33,958 bases of DNA from Pyrinomonadaceae bacterium. Its GTDB lineage: Bacteria > Acidobacteriota > Blastocatellia > Pyrinomonadales > Pyrinomonadaceae. Of the stretch, positions 27,443 through 33,958 are shown piece after piece. Numbering within the stretch: position 1 is the first letter of the stretch; the number at the start of each line of letters is the position of its first letter. The stretch lies in contig JACCUI010000218.1 of assembly GCA_013811945.1 (NCBI GenBank), positions 1-33,958 of the forward strand, given 5' to 3'. A program made the translations under genes and the position numbers. The notes under the pieces were generated by a model, which ran no database searches, was not told where the DNA came from, and saw only the letters and a list, made by a program, of their open reading frames with translations.

Positions 27443-28708
27443 GTGCGCATTCTTTGGCTTAAAACTGAGTTGCTTCACCCGATAGACAAAGGTGGGAAGA
27501 TCCGTACGTACAACATGCTCAGGGAATTGAAACGTGAGCACCATATAACTTACCTGACACTCGACGATGGAACGTCAGACAAGAATGCGCGCGCTCGGGC
27601 CGATGAATATTGTGATCAGCTGATCTGCGTGCCGCACCAACAGCGAGAGAAATTCACAGCACGTTTCTATTATGAGGTCGCGCTGAATCTTCTTTCCAGT
27701 CTGCCTTATGCCATCAAGAAATATGAGTCGAAAAAGATGCGCTCGGCTATTGCCGAGCAGATGAACTTCGACTTACCGGATGTCCTGGTCTGCGACTTTC
27801 TCACACCCGCCTTAAATATCCCAAAAAGCCTGCCGTGTCCGGCCGTTCTGTTTCAGCATAATGTTGAGGCCATGATCTGGAAGCGACATTACGAGGTACA
27901 GACTAACCCTGCCAAGCGAGCTTATCTTTACGGCCAATGGCGGAAGATGGAGCATTTTGAGCGGAGAACATGTCGAAGGTTTGACTGCGTTGTGGCAGTT
28001 TCATACGAAGATCGCGAGATGATGAAGAAAGAGTATGACTTGAAGCAGGTCTACGATGTCCCAACGGGGGTGGACACCGAATACTTTCGTGACTCAGGCA
28101 GAGAACCACGTGATCCGCATAATCTTGTCTTCACCGGATCGATGGACTGGTTGCCGAATGAAGACGCGATTCGCTACTTTACCGAAGAGATCTTGCCTCT
28201 GGTACAGAAGGCAGTGCCCGATGTCACTCTTACGGTAGTCGGCAGGAATCCTTTCCCCACCCTGATGGAGTTGAGCAAACGTGAACCCTCGATCGTTGTC
28301 ACGGGGCGGGTGGATGATGTGCGTCCGTACATCGAGCGGGCGGCCGTTTACGTAGTGCCGCTACGAATTGGAGGTGGCACACGCCTGAAAATCTATGAAG
28401 CGATGGCTATGGAGAAGGCGATTGTCTCGACAACGATAGGAGCCGAAGGTTTGCCGGTCCGGGGCGGCGCTGACCTGCTGCTGGCTGACACAGTTGAAGC
28501 TTTTGCTGAGGCGGTTGTCAAAATTCTGAATAACGAGGGTTTGGCGCGGCGCCTGGGTCAGCAAGCCGCCAGCGGCGTGAAAGAGAATTTTGGGTGGCGC
28601 AACGTTGCACAGAGCTTCGCAAGTATCTGTGAGCGCGCGATAGAGATAGGTGAACCCGCAGGGTCGCCCGCTCCGCTTCAAGTTAAGACCGAATCTTCGG
28701 TTCAGTGA
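27443..28708 (+). CDS. Family 4 glycosyltransferase, third of three
   Basis: A 421-residue GT-B enzyme from the GTG at 27443; a purine-rich GAAGGGA (27421-27427) lies somewhat far upstream. The N-terminus MRILWLKTELLHPIDKGGKI with RTYNMLREL is typical of the group related to the exosortase-associated sugar transferases. VLFQHNVEAMIWKRHY follows in the middle, and the donor domain has LVFTGSMDWLPNEDAIRYF, LTVVGRNPFPTLMEL, VTGRVDDVRPYIERAAVYVV and the GGGTRLKIYEAMAMEKAIVS block with the donor-binding Glu. The similarity to exosortase-linked enzymes is suggestive only; no exosortase or PEP-CTERM gene is seen here. Confidence 0.9.
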   Translation: MRILWLKTELLHPIDKGGKIRTYNMLRELKREHHITYLTLDDGTSDKNARARADEYCDQLICVPHQQREKFTARFYYEVALNLLSSLPYAIKKYESKKMRSAIAEQMNFDLPDVLVCDFLTPALNIPKSLPCPAVLFQHNVEAMIWKRHYEVQTNPAKRAYLYGQWRKMEHFERRTCRRFDCVVAVSYEDREMMKKEYDLKQVYDVPTGVDTEYFRDSGREPRDPHNLVFTGSMDWLPNEDAIRYFTEEILPLVQKAVPDVTLTVVGRNPFPTLMELSKREPSIVVTGRVDDVRPYIERAAVYVVPLRIGGGTRLKIYEAMAMEKAIVSTTIGAEGLPVRGGADLLLADTVEAFAEAVVKILNNEGLARRLGQQAASGVKENFGWRNVAQSFASICERAIEIGEPAGSPAPLQVKTESSVQ

Positions 28709-28717
28709 CAGAGTTCT

Positions 28718-29782
28718 ATGACAGAAAATGCCGGTTTACCTTTACTTCAACCCGCCGCAGTAAGTAGCAATGACGCCGTTTCCGTGGTGATCCCTTGTTA
28801 TAACGAAGAGCGGTTCATCCGGGGAGCACTCCAGCAACTTGTCGATCAGTTTGACTACGAGCGTTACGAGATTATAGTTGTTGATGGTTTGTCCGAGGAT
28901 CAAACTCGCACTCTCATTGAACAATTTAGACGAGAGCATCCCGAGCTCCTCGTCAAGTTGATAGATAATCCCGCGCGAAATATTCCCACGGCACTGAATC
29001 TTGGCATAACTGAAGCGCGCGGAGGCATCATTGCTCGCATGGATGCCCACGCTGTTCCCTCGTCGGGTTACATCCGCCGTTGCGTGGAAGTATTAAACGA
29101 GACTAACGCCGGTGTGGTGGGCATGCCCTGCCGCATTCGGCCGGGCGCGGACACTCTGATAGCGCGGGCGATCGCCGAGGCCGTTTCGCATCCTTTTGGA
29201 ATCGGTGATGCCAAGTACCGTCTGCGCAAAGGAGAATCATCTCAGGAGGCGGTTGATACTGTCGCTTTCGCATGCTTTAGAAAGGCTCTATGGAGGGAAC
29301 TCGGCGGTTTCAATGAAACTCTGTTGACCAACGAAGACTATGATTTCAACTATCGCGTTCGACTGACCGGCCAAAAGGTGATTCTGGATCGATCCGGCCA
29401 CTGCGACTATTTTGCGCGGGCAAGTCTTCTTGGGTTGGCGAAACAGTATTTTCGCTATGGCGGCTGGAAAGCGCGCATGCTTAGATTGCATCCCGGCTCG
29501 ATAAAGTGCCGTCATCTTGTAGCGCCTGCTTTCGTCGCGTCTTTGGTTCTGCTAACAATCATTGGAATTTTCTTGAGTATCCCCTGGTGGTTACTCGCTT
29601 TTGAGCTTGGTTCATACCTTCTCTTGTCTATCATCTTTGGTTATCAAGTTGCGCGAGAAACTGGCGAAACGCGATTCATGATATTAATAATGCCAATTGT
29701 ATTTTTCACGATTCATGTAAGCTGGGGTGCAAGCTTCTTCGTCGGACTAATTGGGAACCCCGGTAGGAAAAGAGACTACTAA
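28718..29782 (+). CDS. Family 2 glycosyltransferase with C-terminal membrane helices (ExoA-like)
   Basis: A 354-residue inverting GT-A enzyme. The N-terminal catalytic domain begins VSVVIPCYNEERFIRGAL, with IIVVDGLSEDQTR (nucleotide-binding Asp), the metal-site region IIARMDAHAVPSSGYI and the acceptor-base region LLTNEDYDFNYRVRL. The C-terminal 90 residues contain two or three hydrophobic helices, as in succinoglycan ExoA-type enzymes, which anchor it to the inner membrane. It starts 9 bp after the GT4 stop, and its TAA shares the A of the next ATG (TAATG at 29780), so it is translationally coupled to the dehydrogenase gene. Confidence 0.9.
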   Translation: MTENAGLPLLQPAAVSSNDAVSVVIPCYNEERFIRGALQQLVDQFDYERYEIIVVDGLSEDQTRTLIEQFRREHPELLVKLIDNPARNIPTALNLGITEARGGIIARMDAHAVPSSGYIRRCVEVLNETNAGVVGMPCRIRPGADTLIARAIAEAVSHPFGIGDAKYRLRKGESSQEAVDTVAFACFRKALWRELGGFNETLLTNEDYDFNYRVRLTGQKVILDRSGHCDYFARASLLGLAKQYFRYGGWKARMLRLHPGSIKCRHLVAPAFVASLVLLTIIGIFLSIPWWLLAFELGSYLLLSIIFGYQVARETGETRFMILIMPIVFFTIHVSWGASFFVGLIGNPGRKRDY

Positions 29783-31095
29783 TGCGCTTGAGTGTCTTCG
29801 GTATCGGTTATGTCGGCTGTGTCTCAGCGGCGTGCTTCGCTAACGAAGGTCACGAGGTGATCGCTGTAGACGTCAATCAAGCCAAGGTTCAGATAATTAA
29901 TCAGGGCAATAGCCCAATCGTTGAGGCGGGCATTGGTGAGCTCATCAGTGATGTAGTGAAATCGGGTCGTCTAAGGGCGACCACCAACTCCCAGGAAGCA
30001 GTCAAAAACTCAGATATTTCGCTTGTATGTGTCGGCACTCCGAGCAATCCCAATGGAAGTCTGGATCTCCGTTATGTTAAGCGTGTATGCGAGGAAATCG
30101 GGGCTGCTTTAAAGACCAGGACTGCTGGCCACGTGGTTGTAATACGCAGCACTATGTTGCCAGGAACCATCGAAAACACCGTAATGCCGGCGCTGGAGAA
30201 GCACTCAGGAAAAAAGGCCGGGAAAGACTTTGGTGTGTGCATCAATCCGGAATTCCTGCGCGAGGGCACATCACTTAAGGACTTCTACGCGCCGGCATTC
30301 ACGCTCCTGGGCGCTGACCATCCGGAGATTGCCGCCATCGTGCCCCAGCTCTATCAAAACATAGAGGCCCCAGTCTTTATTACCTCTGTGAAAACCGCCG
30401 AGATGGTCAAGTACGCCAGCAATTGTTTCCACGCGCTGAAGGTTAGTTTTGCCAACGAGATCGGCAACATCTGCAAGGCCCTGAATATTGACAGTCACGA
30501 AGTGATGAAGATCTTCTGCGAGGACACCAAGCTCAACCTTTCTTCTTATTACCTCAAGCCAGGCTTCGCGTTTGGTGGTTCCTGCTTGCCCAAGGATCTG
30601 CGCGCAATCAACTACAAAGCAAAGGAACTCGATGTAGAGGTGCCGGTCCTGGCGGCAATTCTGCCCAGCAACCGCAACCAGATTGAGCGGGCACTTGACC
30701 TTGTTATTGGCTGGGGAAAAAAACGGATCGGTGTTCTGGGTTTCAGTTTTAAGGCGGGCACCGATGACCTGCGTGAATCGCCAATGGTAACTTTGATTGA
30801 GACCCTAATTGGTAAAGGCTACGAGCTCGCGATATACGATCGCGATGTTTCGCTGGGGCGGCTATTTGGAGCAAATAAAGAGTACATTGAGCGCGGGATC
30901 CCACACATTTCGCAGTTGATGCGCGATAGCCTGCAGGAAGTAGTAGAAGACTCAGAGGTGCTCCTCATTGGCAACAAGGCCGCAGAGTTTTTCGAACTCG
31001 AATCATATCTCCGCGCCGATCAAGTAGTGATAGATCTTGTGCGTTTATTTGAGGGGCGAACCAGTGATGAACGCTATCGCGGCATCTGCTGGTAG
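29782..31095 (+). CDS. Nucleotide-sugar 6-dehydrogenase, closest in pattern to GDP-mannose dehydrogenase AlgD
   Basis: A 437-residue NAD-dependent four-electron dehydrogenase of the UDP-glucose/GDP-mannose dehydrogenase family, making a nucleotide-activated uronic acid. The Rossmann motif GIGYVG is at residues 7-12, then VGTPSNPNGSLDL, INPEFLREGT, EMVKYASNCFHALKVSFANE and GFAFGGSCLPKDLRA with the catalytic cysteine at exactly residue 268, the position reported for AlgD. The later FSFKAGTDDLRESPMV and FGANKEYIERGIPHIS also read like AlgD rather than UDP-glucose dehydrogenase. GDP-mannuronate is therefore the more likely product, but UDP-glucuronate cannot be excluded by eye. It is coupled to the GT2 gene by TAATG and overlaps the next gene by 29 bp. 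Confidence 0.88.
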   Translation: MRLSVFGIGYVGCVSAACFANEGHEVIAVDVNQAKVQIINQGNSPIVEAGIGELISDVVKSGRLRATTNSQEAVKNSDISLVCVGTPSNPNGSLDLRYVKRVCEEIGAALKTRTAGHVVVIRSTMLPGTIENTVMPALEKHSGKKAGKDFGVCINPEFLREGTSLKDFYAPAFTLLGADHPEIAAIVPQLYQNIEAPVFITSVKTAEMVKYASNCFHALKVSFANEIGNICKALNIDSHEVMKIFCEDTKLNLSSYYLKPGFAFGGSCLPKDLRAINYKAKELDVEVPVLAAILPSNRNQIERALDLVIGWGKKRIGVLGFSFKAGTDDLRESPMVTLIETLIGKGYELAIYDRDVSLGRLFGANKEYIERGIPHISQLMRDSLQEVVEDSEVLLIGNKAAEFFELESYLRADQVVIDLVRLFEGRTSDERYRGICW

Positions 31096-31753
31096 CGAAT
31101 CCGGCAGACGCCGGTTGCCACGCCCGCTCCTGTCACGGAGCCGACTTCTGCGCGCGCTATGCTTCGCCGGCCTAATGCTAGCTGCGTGGTGCGTCTTTGC
31201 CTGGGGAGCTGCCCGCCTGCTGATTGTTCATGCTGAATTGCCGCGTGCCGACGTAGCGGTAGTGTTAGGTGGCTCGTCAGCTTACGAGGAACGGACACGA
31301 TGGGCCGCGCAATTCTGGTCGGCAGGACGCGCGACGGAGATCATCGTAACCAATGACGGTCAGCGCGGAGGTTGGTCCAATGCCGAGCAGCGGAATCCCT
31401 TCTTCGTAGAGCGCGCGGTGGCGGAACTGGAACGTGCGGGCGTGCCGCGCGCCAGCGTGGTGGTGCTGTCGGAGCTTGTCACGGGGACGCATGACGAGGC
31501 CATTTTAATCAGACGGTATGTGGAAGACCGCAAGCTACGTTCGGTTCTAATTGTGACGTCCCCTTATCACTCGCGACGTGCCCTGTGGACGATGCGCAAG
31601 GTCTTCGCCGGCAGCGGAGTTAAGATCGGCCTCGTCACGCCCCCTCCGGGCCAGCAGACCCCGGCACCTACAACGTGGTGGCTCCACGTCAGGGGTTGGA
31701 GCACTGTCGCTGGCGAGTATGTCAAGCTGGTCTATTACTGGCGGTTCCACTAG
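31067..31753 (+). CDS. YdcF/DUF218-like membrane-anchored protein
   Basis: A 228-residue protein from the ATG at 31067 with GAGGGG (31051-31056) as ribosome binding site; the frame is open to 31037, but that start lacks such a site. It overlaps the dehydrogenase gene by 29 bp, so the two are probably coupled. A basic N-terminus and one transmembrane helix (about residues 30-55) anchor a globular DUF218 domain: ADVAVVLGGSSAYEERT, VTNDGQRGGW, VVLSELVTGTHDEAILIRRY and VTSPYHSRRALWTMRK. The family includes E. coli YdcF and SanA/ElyC, linked to envelope and undecaprenyl-lipid functions. A role in handling the lipid carrier or periplasmic polymer is plausible but unproven. Confidence 0.85.
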   Translation: MNAIAASAGSESGRRRLPRPLLSRSRLLRALCFAGLMLAAWCVFAWGAARLLIVHAELPRADVAVVLGGSSAYEERTRWAAQFWSAGRATEIIVTNDGQRGGWSNAEQRNPFFVERAVAELERAGVPRASVVVLSELVTGTHDEAILIRRYVEDRKLRSVLIVTSPYHSRRALWTMRKVFAGSGVKIGLVTPPPGQQTPAPTTWWLHVRGWSTVAGEYVKLVYYWRFH

Positions 31754-31821
31754 ATTGTTATGTTGGGATCGGGGCTTCTACCGTAATCCCTCTAAGCGCA
31801 ACCCAGGGATCTGAGAGCTAA

Positions 31822-33420
31822 ATGGGTGCTAAGCCACTTATGAAAGTATCAGCCATAACATTGGGCATTCTCGCGGTCATAGGTTCCCTGGCTGTCGCAC
31901 TAACGCGACCGGGCTTCCTATTTAGTCCGCAGCAGCAGCGTCCCAGACGCGCAATGGAGTCGGGTTCACCGGCGGACATTGTTCTCAAAGCCGGGAGCGA
32001 CTTAAATGCGGCCCTTAAAAAAGCGCAGCCCGGTGACACGATAATTTTAGAGGCTGGAGCAGTCTTCAAGGGACCGATCACGCTGCCGGTAAAGAGCGGC
32101 GAGAAATACATCACGGTGCGTTCTTCTGCCCCTGCTGGCTCGCTCCCCGGTGAGGGCGAGCGTGTAACTCCGGCGTATGCGGGGAAGATGCCGAAAATCA
32201 TGGCGCCGGGTGACGGTCAGGCAGCGCTAAAGACCGCGCCTGGCGCACACCACTTCCGCTTCATCGGTGTTGAGTTCAAACCGAGCAATAGTTCTGCACT
32301 CGTTTACGATCTGATTCAGTTGGGCGAGGGCTCGTCCCCTCAGAACACTCTCGATGTGGTGCCGCATCATCTCATATTTGATCGATGTTACATTCATGGC
32401 GATTCGGCGGGCACGTTGAAGCGCGGTGTCGCCCTCAATAGTCGAGAAACTGAAATCGTGAACTCTTATGTCTCGGAGTGCAAACTTAAGGGACAAGACT
32501 CGCAAGCCCTCTGCGGCTGGAACGGGCCGGGTCCGTTTAAGATCATCAATAACTATTTAGAAGGCGCAGGAGAAAATGTAATGTTCGGAGGTGCCGATCC
32601 CTCCATTCCGGGCTTGGTACCCTCCGACATTGAGATCCGCCGCAATCACTTCTACAAACCGCTGGCATGGCGTGGGCAGTGGACGGTGAAGAACCTGTTT
32701 GAGCTAAAAAACGCGCAGCGCGTGATTGTTGACGGCAATTTGATGGAGCACAGCTGGGCGGACGGCCAGATGGGCTACGCTGTTGTGCTCACTCCTCGGA
32801 ACCAGGAGGGTACAGCCCCTTGGAGTCTGGTCCGTGACGTGGAGTTTACTAACAACATCGTACGGCACGTTGCCTCCGGCATTAGCATTATGGGCCAGGA
32901 CGACATTCGGGCGAGTGGTTTAATGAAGAATATTCTAATCCACAATAACCTGGCTTATGACGTGACCCGTGCGCGCTGGGGTGGACTTGGCTTTGGAGTG
33001 ATTTTCAATCACGGCGGAGGAGAGGAAATTCGAATCACACACAACACGCTCATTACCGACTGGTGCGGGATACAATTCGAGGTGAGCACACAGAAGATTA
33101 ATGGACTAACCGTGCTTAATAACATTATGGAACACATTTGCGGCGGTCCTTACAGCGGCACTGAGGCCCTCAATTGGGCGGTGGAGCGTTGGGACGTTCG
33201 CCGTAACGTCATGGTGGGCACATATCCGCAACAGCCCCACCCCGCCGGTAATCTCTTCGCGCCGACAGCGGCGGGGTTCGACGTCCTTGGTTTTGTGAAC
33301 GCAGCTGCGGGCGATTACCGGCTGGCGGAGCGATCACCTTACAAAAAGCTCGGCACGGATGGGCGCCCTATCGGCTGCGACTTTGAGTTTTTGGGCGCAG
33401 CTCAATCTGCAGCGAAGTGA
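31822..33420 (+). CDS. Exported or membrane-anchored right-handed parallel beta-helix protein
   Basis: A 532-residue protein from the ATG at 31822. The N-terminal hydrophobic stretch (about residues 8-28) is a signal peptide or membrane anchor, so the rest is probably periplasmic or outside. After IVLKAGSDLNAALKKAQPGD (typical start of a beta-helix domain) there are repeated rungs with Asn or His at turn positions: KIINNYLEG, EIRRNHFYKP, VIVDGNLMEHS, EFTNNIVRHV, LIHNNLAYDV, ITHNTLITD, VLNNIMEHI and VRRNVMVGT. This fold is found in pectate lyases, alginate epimerases and polysaccharide lyases. No specific catalytic motif is recognised. A role in epimerising or cleaving the uronate polymer outside the membrane is inference from the neighbouring AlgD-like and lyase genes. 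Confidence 0.82.
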   Translation: MGAKPLMKVSAITLGILAVIGSLAVALTRPGFLFSPQQQRPRRAMESGSPADIVLKAGSDLNAALKKAQPGDTIILEAGAVFKGPITLPVKSGEKYITVRSSAPAGSLPGEGERVTPAYAGKMPKIMAPGDGQAALKTAPGAHHFRFIGVEFKPSNSSALVYDLIQLGEGSSPQNTLDVVPHHLIFDRCYIHGDSAGTLKRGVALNSRETEIVNSYVSECKLKGQDSQALCGWNGPGPFKIINNYLEGAGENVMFGGADPSIPGLVPSDIEIRRNHFYKPLAWRGQWTVKNLFELKNAQRVIVDGNLMEHSWADGQMGYAVVLTPRNQEGTAPWSLVRDVEFTNNIVRHVASGISIMGQDDIRASGLMKNILIHNNLAYDVTRARWGGLGFGVIFNHGGGEEIRITHNTLITDWCGIQFEVSTQKINGLTVLNNIMEHICGGPYSGTEALNWAVERWDVRRNVMVGTYPQQPHPAGNLFAPTAAGFDVLGFVNAAAGDYRLAERSPYKKLGTDGRPIGCDFEFLGAAQSAAK

Positions 33421-33748
33421 TTTGCCTAGGCGGCTGTAATAGAGGATGTCATCTGCGACGCTGCGCTTTTTTAACGAGGCGATTGCATAAGATCAGCAAA
33501 TCTTGTGTGAGGAACGGTACGTAAAACCGTGAATCTGTAGTACTCCCGGTTGGGTCGAACTAGTTTCGCTGGGGAATTGTCTCGTTCCGAACGCGCATCC
33601 TAATACGGCCTCTTAATCAGCTATTCGAGCGAAACACAATGTGGCAGGAAGTGTTTTATAACGCAACACTGGGGGCCCTCGCTAGATGTACTTTGCTTCC
33701 ATTCTTGCCACGTTTCAATGTCAGTTTTTTCCACAAGTTAATAATTAC
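33421..33748. other. ~330-bp intergenic leader region upstream of riboswitch
   Basis: No gene is recognised. Two local inverted repeats are seen: CATAAGAT (33486-33493) with ATCTTGTG (33500-33507), loop of six, and ACGGT (33514-33518) with ACCGT (33526-33530), loop of seven. A TTTTTT run at 33468-33473 follows a GC-rich stretch and could mark the end of the previous transcript, but the stem is poor. An AT-rich TTAATAATT (33738-33746) just before the riboswitch could be a -10 region; no convincing -35 partner was found. Confidence 0.4.
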
Positions 33749-33835
33749 CGACGAACGGCAGCCCCGCACCGATGCGGGTACGCAAAGCCAGGAAGTCTCT
33801 GAAGCGGCATTTTAGAGATCGTCCGGTTACTGAAG
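33749..33835 (+). promoter_or_regulatory. GEMM-type riboswitch (cyclic-di-GMP class I-like)
   Basis: Conserved GEMM elements occur in the right order: ACGGCA (33755-33760), a hairpin of CCCGCA (33763-33768) and TGCGGG (33773-33778) closed by CCGA, the hallmark ACGCAAAGCC (33780-33789), a second hairpin GTCTCT (33795-33800) with AGAGAT (33814-33819), and the 3' segment CCGGTTACTGAA (33823-33834), resembling the consensus GGGTTGCCGAA. From memory of the Vibrio Vc2 structure, the ligand-contacting G20 and C92 correspond to G33758 and C33830, which favours cyclic-di-GMP over cyclic-AMP-GMP. The 3' end is followed immediately by the GAGG (33837-33840) ribosome binding site of the gene at 33848, pointing to translational control. 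Confidence 0.85.
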
Positions 33836-33847
33836 TGAGGTCCATTA

Positions 33848-33958
33848 ATGATTCCCCAGTCCAGTCCTGCCAGATACAGCTTTTCTTTTCGTTGTCTGTT
33901 TTTCGTTTCAAGCCTTATTGTCAGTGTGCTGGTGCTCTGCACGGGCATCATCCACACG
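33848..33958 (+). CDS. N-terminus of a riboswitch-controlled exported or membrane protein (cut by window end)
   Basis: The ATG at 33848 is preceded by GTGAGGT (33835-33841) at ideal distance. The 37 visible residues begin MIPQSSPARYSFSFRCLFFV and continue SSLIVSVLVLCTGIIHT: a short positively charged N-terminus then a hydrophobic stretch from about residue 16, a signal peptide or transmembrane anchor. The frame is open to the edge. The family cannot be named. Its place right behind a cyclic-dinucleotide riboswitch and downstream of an exopolysaccharide locus suggests an export, adhesion or further polysaccharide protein (for example a Wza-like lipoprotein), as speculation only. Confidence 0.7.
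   Translation, partial: MIPQSSPARYSFSFRCLFFVSSLIVSVLVLCTGIIHT

Noticed and set aside
33440-33474. T-run after a GC-rich stretch following the beta-helix gene, as a rho-independent terminator
   Set aside because: Only three or four base pairs can form directly before the T-run; too weak to annotate.
33637-33660. TGGCAG...TTTTA resembling a sigma54 promoter upstream of the riboswitch
   Set aside because: The invariant GC of the -12 element is missing at the required distance.
1-33958. CRISPR arrays, tRNA or rRNA genes, insertion sequences, integrase or transposase genes
   Set aside because: None were recognised on either strand; no regularly spaced repeats, transposase motifs or tRNA-like cloverleafs were seen.

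Overview
The window is a stretch of bacterial chromosome with two modules and a small regulatory block between them. Base composition is moderate (visibly a little above half G+C), genes are dense and almost all on the + strand. Protein styles (a FemAB-like/GNAT fusion, a ZAS-type mini-protein, the AsnB/CapK/DUF362/heparinase set of an exopolysaccharide locus) look most like an environmental Acidobacteriota, perhaps Blastocatellia. This is an impression from the proteins, not a proven placement.

Region 1 (1-5631) is a phosphate uptake and signalling block: pstA (its first base lies just outside the window), two tandem pstB ATPase genes, phoU, a PhoB-type response regulator and a PhoR-type histidine kinase. 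pstS and pstC are expected just upstream.

Region 2 (5614-7850) holds a small minus-strand zinc-finger (anti-sigma-like) gene converging on phoR, a 595-bp divergent intergenic region with a good sigma70-type promoter and a ~350-nt leader, then a gene for a sigma-factor-like protein, closed by a strong rho-independent terminator at 7807-7846.

Region 3 (7934-33420) is one long, co-directional exopolysaccharide locus. It has a Wzy/O-antigen-ligase-like polymerase, a Wzx-like flippase, a deacetylase-like protein, a methyltransferase, a double acetyltransferase fusion, two AsnB-type glutamine amidotransferases, a CapK/PaaK-like adenylate-forming enzyme paired with a DUF362 protein, three GT4 and one GT2 glycosyltransferases, a heparinase II/III-alginate-lyase-like enzyme, an AlgD-like nucleotide-sugar dehydrogenase, a YdcF-like membrane protein and an exported right-handed beta-helix protein. 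Together these suggest a Wzx/Wzy-dependent, uronate-containing polymer that is probably modified by amidation, acylation and methylation and trimmed by lyase-type enzymes. The phosphoglycosyl transferase that would start the chain and the Wza/Wzc export proteins are not in the window.

Region 4 (33421-33958) is a structured leader ending in a GEMM-type (cyclic-di-GMP class I-like) riboswitch whose 3' edge touches the ribosome binding site of a new gene starting at 33848. That gene begins with a membrane-targeting sequence and runs off the window. It would place the next, possibly export-related, operon under cyclic dinucleotide control, next to the exopolysaccharide genes.
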